Shown here one piece after another: positions 12,121 to 14,821 of a DNA stretch of 14,821 bases; position 1 is the first letter of the stretch; every line of letters begins with the position of its first letter. The DNA lies in the NCBI GenBank assembly GCA_002448875.1, contig DKAS01000238.1:1-14821 (forward strand), in the 5' to 3' direction. Both the position numbers and the translations under genes were made by a program. The DNA comes from Proteobacteria bacterium UBA6920. GTDB lineage: Bacteria; Pseudomonadota; Gammaproteobacteria; SG8-11. Below the pieces are notes generated by a model. It saw nothing but the letters and a program-made list of their open reading frames with translations. It was not told the DNA's origin and did not search any database.

Positions 12121-14448
12121 TCAGGAAGTCAGGCTGGCGAACAGCACCGGCAATTGCTCGGGCAGCCGCTGCACGTTATCGATAACCGTGTAATTATTGC
12201 CGCCGAAAATACGCTTCACGTAGTTGTCCGCGTTGGGATCCAGGGTCAGGCAGTAACTGAGCACGCCGCGGGTATACAGCTCCTCCACCGCTTTCTTGGT
12301 GTCGTGACGCAGATACTGCGGATCGCGCTCGTCGATGTCCGCCGGCTCGCCGTCGGTGACGATCAGCAACAGTTTACGCCGCTCCGGCTGCTTCAGCAAA
12401 TGCTGGGCGGCGTGGCGCATGGCGGCGCCCATGCGCGTGGACAGGCCGCCCTTCATGCCGGCCAGGCGCGACTTTACTTCATCGTCAAAGCGCTGGGTGA
12501 AGTCCTTGAAGCGGAAATACTGTACGTCATGGCGACCATCGGAGGCGAAGCCGTGGATGGCAAAGGGGTCGCCGATACCGTTGATGGCAGTGCCCACCAG
12601 GGAACTGGCTTCGCGCGTCAGCTCCAGCACCGTCTTGTCCGAATCCCTCACCTTTTCGTTGGTGGACTCCGACAGGTCGAGCAGCACCAGCACCGCCAGG
12701 TCGCGGTTGCGGATCACATTGCGCATGGTGATGCGCGGACTGGGTTGTTCGCCCATGCGGATGGCGACCATGGCGTCGATGGCGGCGTTGATATCGATCT
12801 CGTCGCCGTCCTCCATGTTGCGCACCCGCTGCACGCCCTCGGGCTGCAGCATGTCGATAATCTGTTTGATGCGCGACGCCACCGGTTTGTATTCGGTCAG
12901 GATCCGATCGATCTGCTCGCCGTCGCCGCGCTGCGGCCGACGCTCGTAGACCGTGGTCCAGTCAGGGCGATGCAGCTGCACCTGGTAGTCCCACTCCTGG
13001 TAATGAAAGGGATCGGATACCGGTTCCTTGCCTTCCAGTTCGTTGATGGTGCAGCCTTCCTGGTCGAGAAAAAACGGCGTTTCCAGACGCCAGATTTCCT
13101 GGGCGTCGTCACCGGCCAGTTCGTTGTCGACCTCGTTGACCATTTCCATGACGTTGACCGTCTTGCGCACCTGGCGCTGGCTGGCGGGAATGTAGGCCAG
13201 AGAATTCTGCCAGTTAATTTCGTTGAATTCCCAGATGAAGCGGTTGTCGTCGCGGTAGGGAATACGCACAGATTCGAGAATACGCAGACTGGGCACGTCA
13301 CGACGGGCGGCGAAAATATTGAACAGCTCCAGGCCCATATGCCAGCTGAATTGATTATTGGTGCGATTGTGTTCGATATTCTCGTGGAACTTGCGCGCCA
13401 AGGCGTCCAGCTGCTCGTCGTCGTGACGCCGCTCCGCGTCCAGCAGCATGAGCGAAAACTCTTCCAGACGTTCGATGGTCGGATGCTGTACCTTGCCGGT
13501 CTTGTCCTGAGTCTGCAGGGAAATCCACAGGCGACGCAGTCCGGGAAACGCCTGCACCGCGTTGTATTCCACCCGCGCGTCCTCCAGCAGACCGATGAAA
13601 AACATCTGCGCCGGCGTCATCTGCTCCGCCGATATCGCCGCCCGGGTATAGCAGATATGCGCCGCCATGTGAGCCGCCATTGCCCGATAGAGTTCCAGAC
13701 CATTGACCTGGCCGCAGGCGTCGACCGCGTCCGGCAGATGCACGACGTTGAAATCTATGTAGGGACGGAAACCTTCATGGTCCGCCGCCGACGGCCGCAG
13801 GAAGAAATCGCGGCCCCATAAGGCGCGCAGATAGAAATTCAGCTTACGCTGGCTGTCGATGAACAGGGTGCCGCGCCGCTCCTTCTGCAACACGGCTTTG
13901 CTGTCCTGGGTCTGCAGCGCGAAGTATTTCTCCAGATTGTTGAGGTCCTTGCGGTAGGCCTCGGCGCCGAAATTGGCCCAGCGGCGCAGGCCGCTGAGGG
14001 TCAATTTGGACAGCAGTCCATCAATATGGGTAAGCATGGGCCGCAGGCCGCGCGGCGCCTTGGCCGCCAGCTGGTGCAGCAACCCCAGATAACCGCGCAG
14101 CAGTTCCGGGTCGCCGAGGCGGCGCGCCGCCGTCGGCAGGCTGCTGAACAGCAGCGCGATCACCTGACCCGAGGTCATGGAGGCAAGCTTGAGCGCGGCG
14201 TTGATGCAATCGCGAATGATATCGTCGCCGCACTCCTTCACCACCATCGGCATTTCCTGCAGATAGGAAATGACCAGGTCGCTGCCCCGCCCCAGTTCGC
14301 ACAGGCCCTTGGCGCCCTGCAGGTAGTCCTGCAGCCCCGCGGGCGACATCACCCGCGAGGCCTCCTGGAAGGTGCTTTCCAGGGTGGCTTTGACTTCCGG
14401 CGCCGCATCTTCCAGCTTGGCCCGGTACTCGTCGAGAATCAAAGTCAT
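12121..14448 (-). CDS. cbbO: CbbO-type VWA-domain RuBisCO activase subunit
   Basis: A 775-residue protein of the CbbO/NorD family. A C-terminal von Willebrand A domain spans about 583-775 with an intact MIDAS metal site: DLSES at 591-595, Thr671 in LSTRMG and Asp699 in VTDGEP. The central region carries the family block YRAMAAHMAAHICYT (254-268) followed by GLLEDARVEYN (286-296). In Acidithiobacillus and related bacteria CbbO binds RuBisCO and works with the AAA+ hexamer CbbQ to remove inhibitory sugar phosphates. The length fits CbbO (about 750-800) better than NorD (about 640), and the upstream neighbour is CbbQ-like. The ATG at 14448 has AAGGG nine bases upstream and follows the cbbQ stop by 34 bases. 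The RuBisCO genes are presumably beyond the right edge; NorD is the main alternative. Confidence 0.85.
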   Translation of the reverse strand: MTLILDEYRAKLEDAAPEVKATLESTFQEASRVMSPAGLQDYLQGAKGLCELGRGSDLVISYLQEMPMVVKECGDDIIRDCINAALKLASMTSGQVIALLFSSLPTAARRLGDPELLRGYLGLLHQLAAKAPRGLRPMLTHIDGLLSKLTLSGLRRWANFGAEAYRKDLNNLEKYFALQTQDSKAVLQKERRGTLFIDSQRKLNFYLRALWGRDFFLRPSAADHEGFRPYIDFNVVHLPDAVDACGQVNGLELYRAMAAHMAAHICYTRAAISAEQMTPAQMFFIGLLEDARVEYNAVQAFPGLRRLWISLQTQDKTGKVQHPTIERLEEFSLMLLDAERRHDDEQLDALARKFHENIEHNRTNNQFSWHMGLELFNIFAARRDVPSLRILESVRIPYRDDNRFIWEFNEINWQNSLAYIPASQRQVRKTVNVMEMVNEVDNELAGDDAQEIWRLETPFFLDQEGCTINELEGKEPVSDPFHYQEWDYQVQLHRPDWTTVYERRPQRGDGEQIDRILTEYKPVASRIKQIIDMLQPEGVQRVRNMEDGDEIDINAAIDAMVAIRMGEQPSPRITMRNVIRNRDLAVLVLLDLSESTNEKVRDSDKTVLELTREASSLVGTAINGIGDPFAIHGFASDGRHDVQYFRFKDFTQRFDDEVKSRLAGMKGGLSTRMGAAMRHAAQHLLKQPERRKLLLIVTDGEPADIDERDPQYLRHDTKKAVEELYTRGVLSYCLTLDPNADNYVKRIFGGNNYTVIDNVQRLPEQLPVLFASLTS

Positions 14449-14482
14449 GGTCGTCAGCCCTTTGCTGTCATTGCCGGCTAAT

Positions 14483-14821
14483 TCAGCCGAAGAAAGTCTC
14501 CACCGCGGCGTTGAGCGTGTCGCGCATGTCGGGATCGTCGGTCAGCGGCGTCACCAGCGTCATGCTGCAGGCTGCTTTTGGCTCCACGCCCTTGACGATC
14601 AGTTGTCCGGCGTAAACCAGCAGACGGGTGGAAATCCCCTCGTCCAGTCCGTGCCCCTTGAGATTGCGCGCGCGGTGCGCGATCTGCACCAGCTTGGCGG
14701 CGATGGCGGGATCGACGTCGGTTTCCTTGCTGATGATTTCGGTTTCCAGATCGGCTTCCGGATAATCGAAATCCAACGCGCCGAAACGCTGCTTGGTCGA
14801 TTGCTTCAGATCCTTCATCAG
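14483..14821 (-). CDS. cbbQ: CbbQ-type MoxR AAA+ ATPase, C-terminal fragment (5' end outside window)
   Basis: The last 112 codons of a CbbQ/NorQ-family AAA+ protein. The frame is open through the right edge; the ATG at 14818 is internal. Visible segments are LKDLKQSTKQRF (following the position of sensor/arginine-finger elements in this family), then an alpha-helical lid with DEGISTRLLVYAGQLI and the tail LTDDPDMRDTL...TFFG. These match my recollection of CbbQ C-termini. The Walker A and B motifs would lie off the window. CbbQ forms the hexameric ATPase ring that drives RuBisCO reactivation with CbbO, the next gene 34 bases downstream. Confidence 0.82.
   Translation of the reverse strand: MMKDLKQSTKQRFGALDFDYPEADLETEIISKETDVDPAIAAKLVQIAHRARNLKGHGLDEGISTRLLVYAGQLIVKGVEPKAACSMTLVTPLTDDPDMRDTLNAAVETFFG

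Noticed and set aside
11920..13821. 633-codon open frame on the + strand, antisense to cbbO
   Set aside because: It is a GC-rich shadow of a gene with a clear MIDAS domain; the translation resembles no protein.

Overview
The window is GC-rich, gene-dense and bacterial. Protein content fits an autotrophic proteobacterium, most likely a gammaproteobacterium: a RuBisCO-activase pair (cbbQ/cbbO), glycolate oxidase subunits for 2-phosphoglycolate salvage, and large multihaem c-type cytochromes. The taxonomic call is inference from protein flavour, not from a marker gene.

Layout. The left part (1-5188) is on the + strand. It holds the 3' end of glcD and a complete glcE. These are followed by three redox genes that replace the usual glcF position: a VAO/PCMH-type FAD oxidoreductase, a small two-[4Fe-4S] protein without the CCG domains of GlcF, and a geranylgeranyl-reductase-like flavoprotein. 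The FAD and Fe-S genes overlap by one base (TGATG) and probably act together.

The right part (5249-14821) is entirely on the - strand. Read in the direction of transcription from the right edge, it holds the C-terminal part of cbbQ, cbbO, two small unrecognised genes tightly coupled to cbbO, a histidine phosphatase, and a membrane-anchored five-haem cytochrome. A 516-base non-coding stretch follows, then a giant lipoprotein cytochrome with 33 potential haem sites, a strong intrinsic terminator, and a small membrane protein with its own near-consensus promoter.

The most unusual element is the giant cytochrome (1025 aa, 5838-8915). It has a lipobox, a PKD-like domain, fifteen tandem two-haem modules of about 46-63 residues, and a tail with one CX3CH, one CXXCH and one CX4CH site. 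Almost every module carries two extra regularly spaced histidines, enough to give both haems bis-His ligation, so the protein reads as a modular electron-conducting rod. The cbbQO genes run toward the cytochromes without an obvious terminator, which may tie carbon fixation to an electron-transfer system. The second unusual element is the glcDE-FAD-FeS-GGR arrangement, which looks like an uncharacterised flavin/iron-sulfur electron-transfer module.
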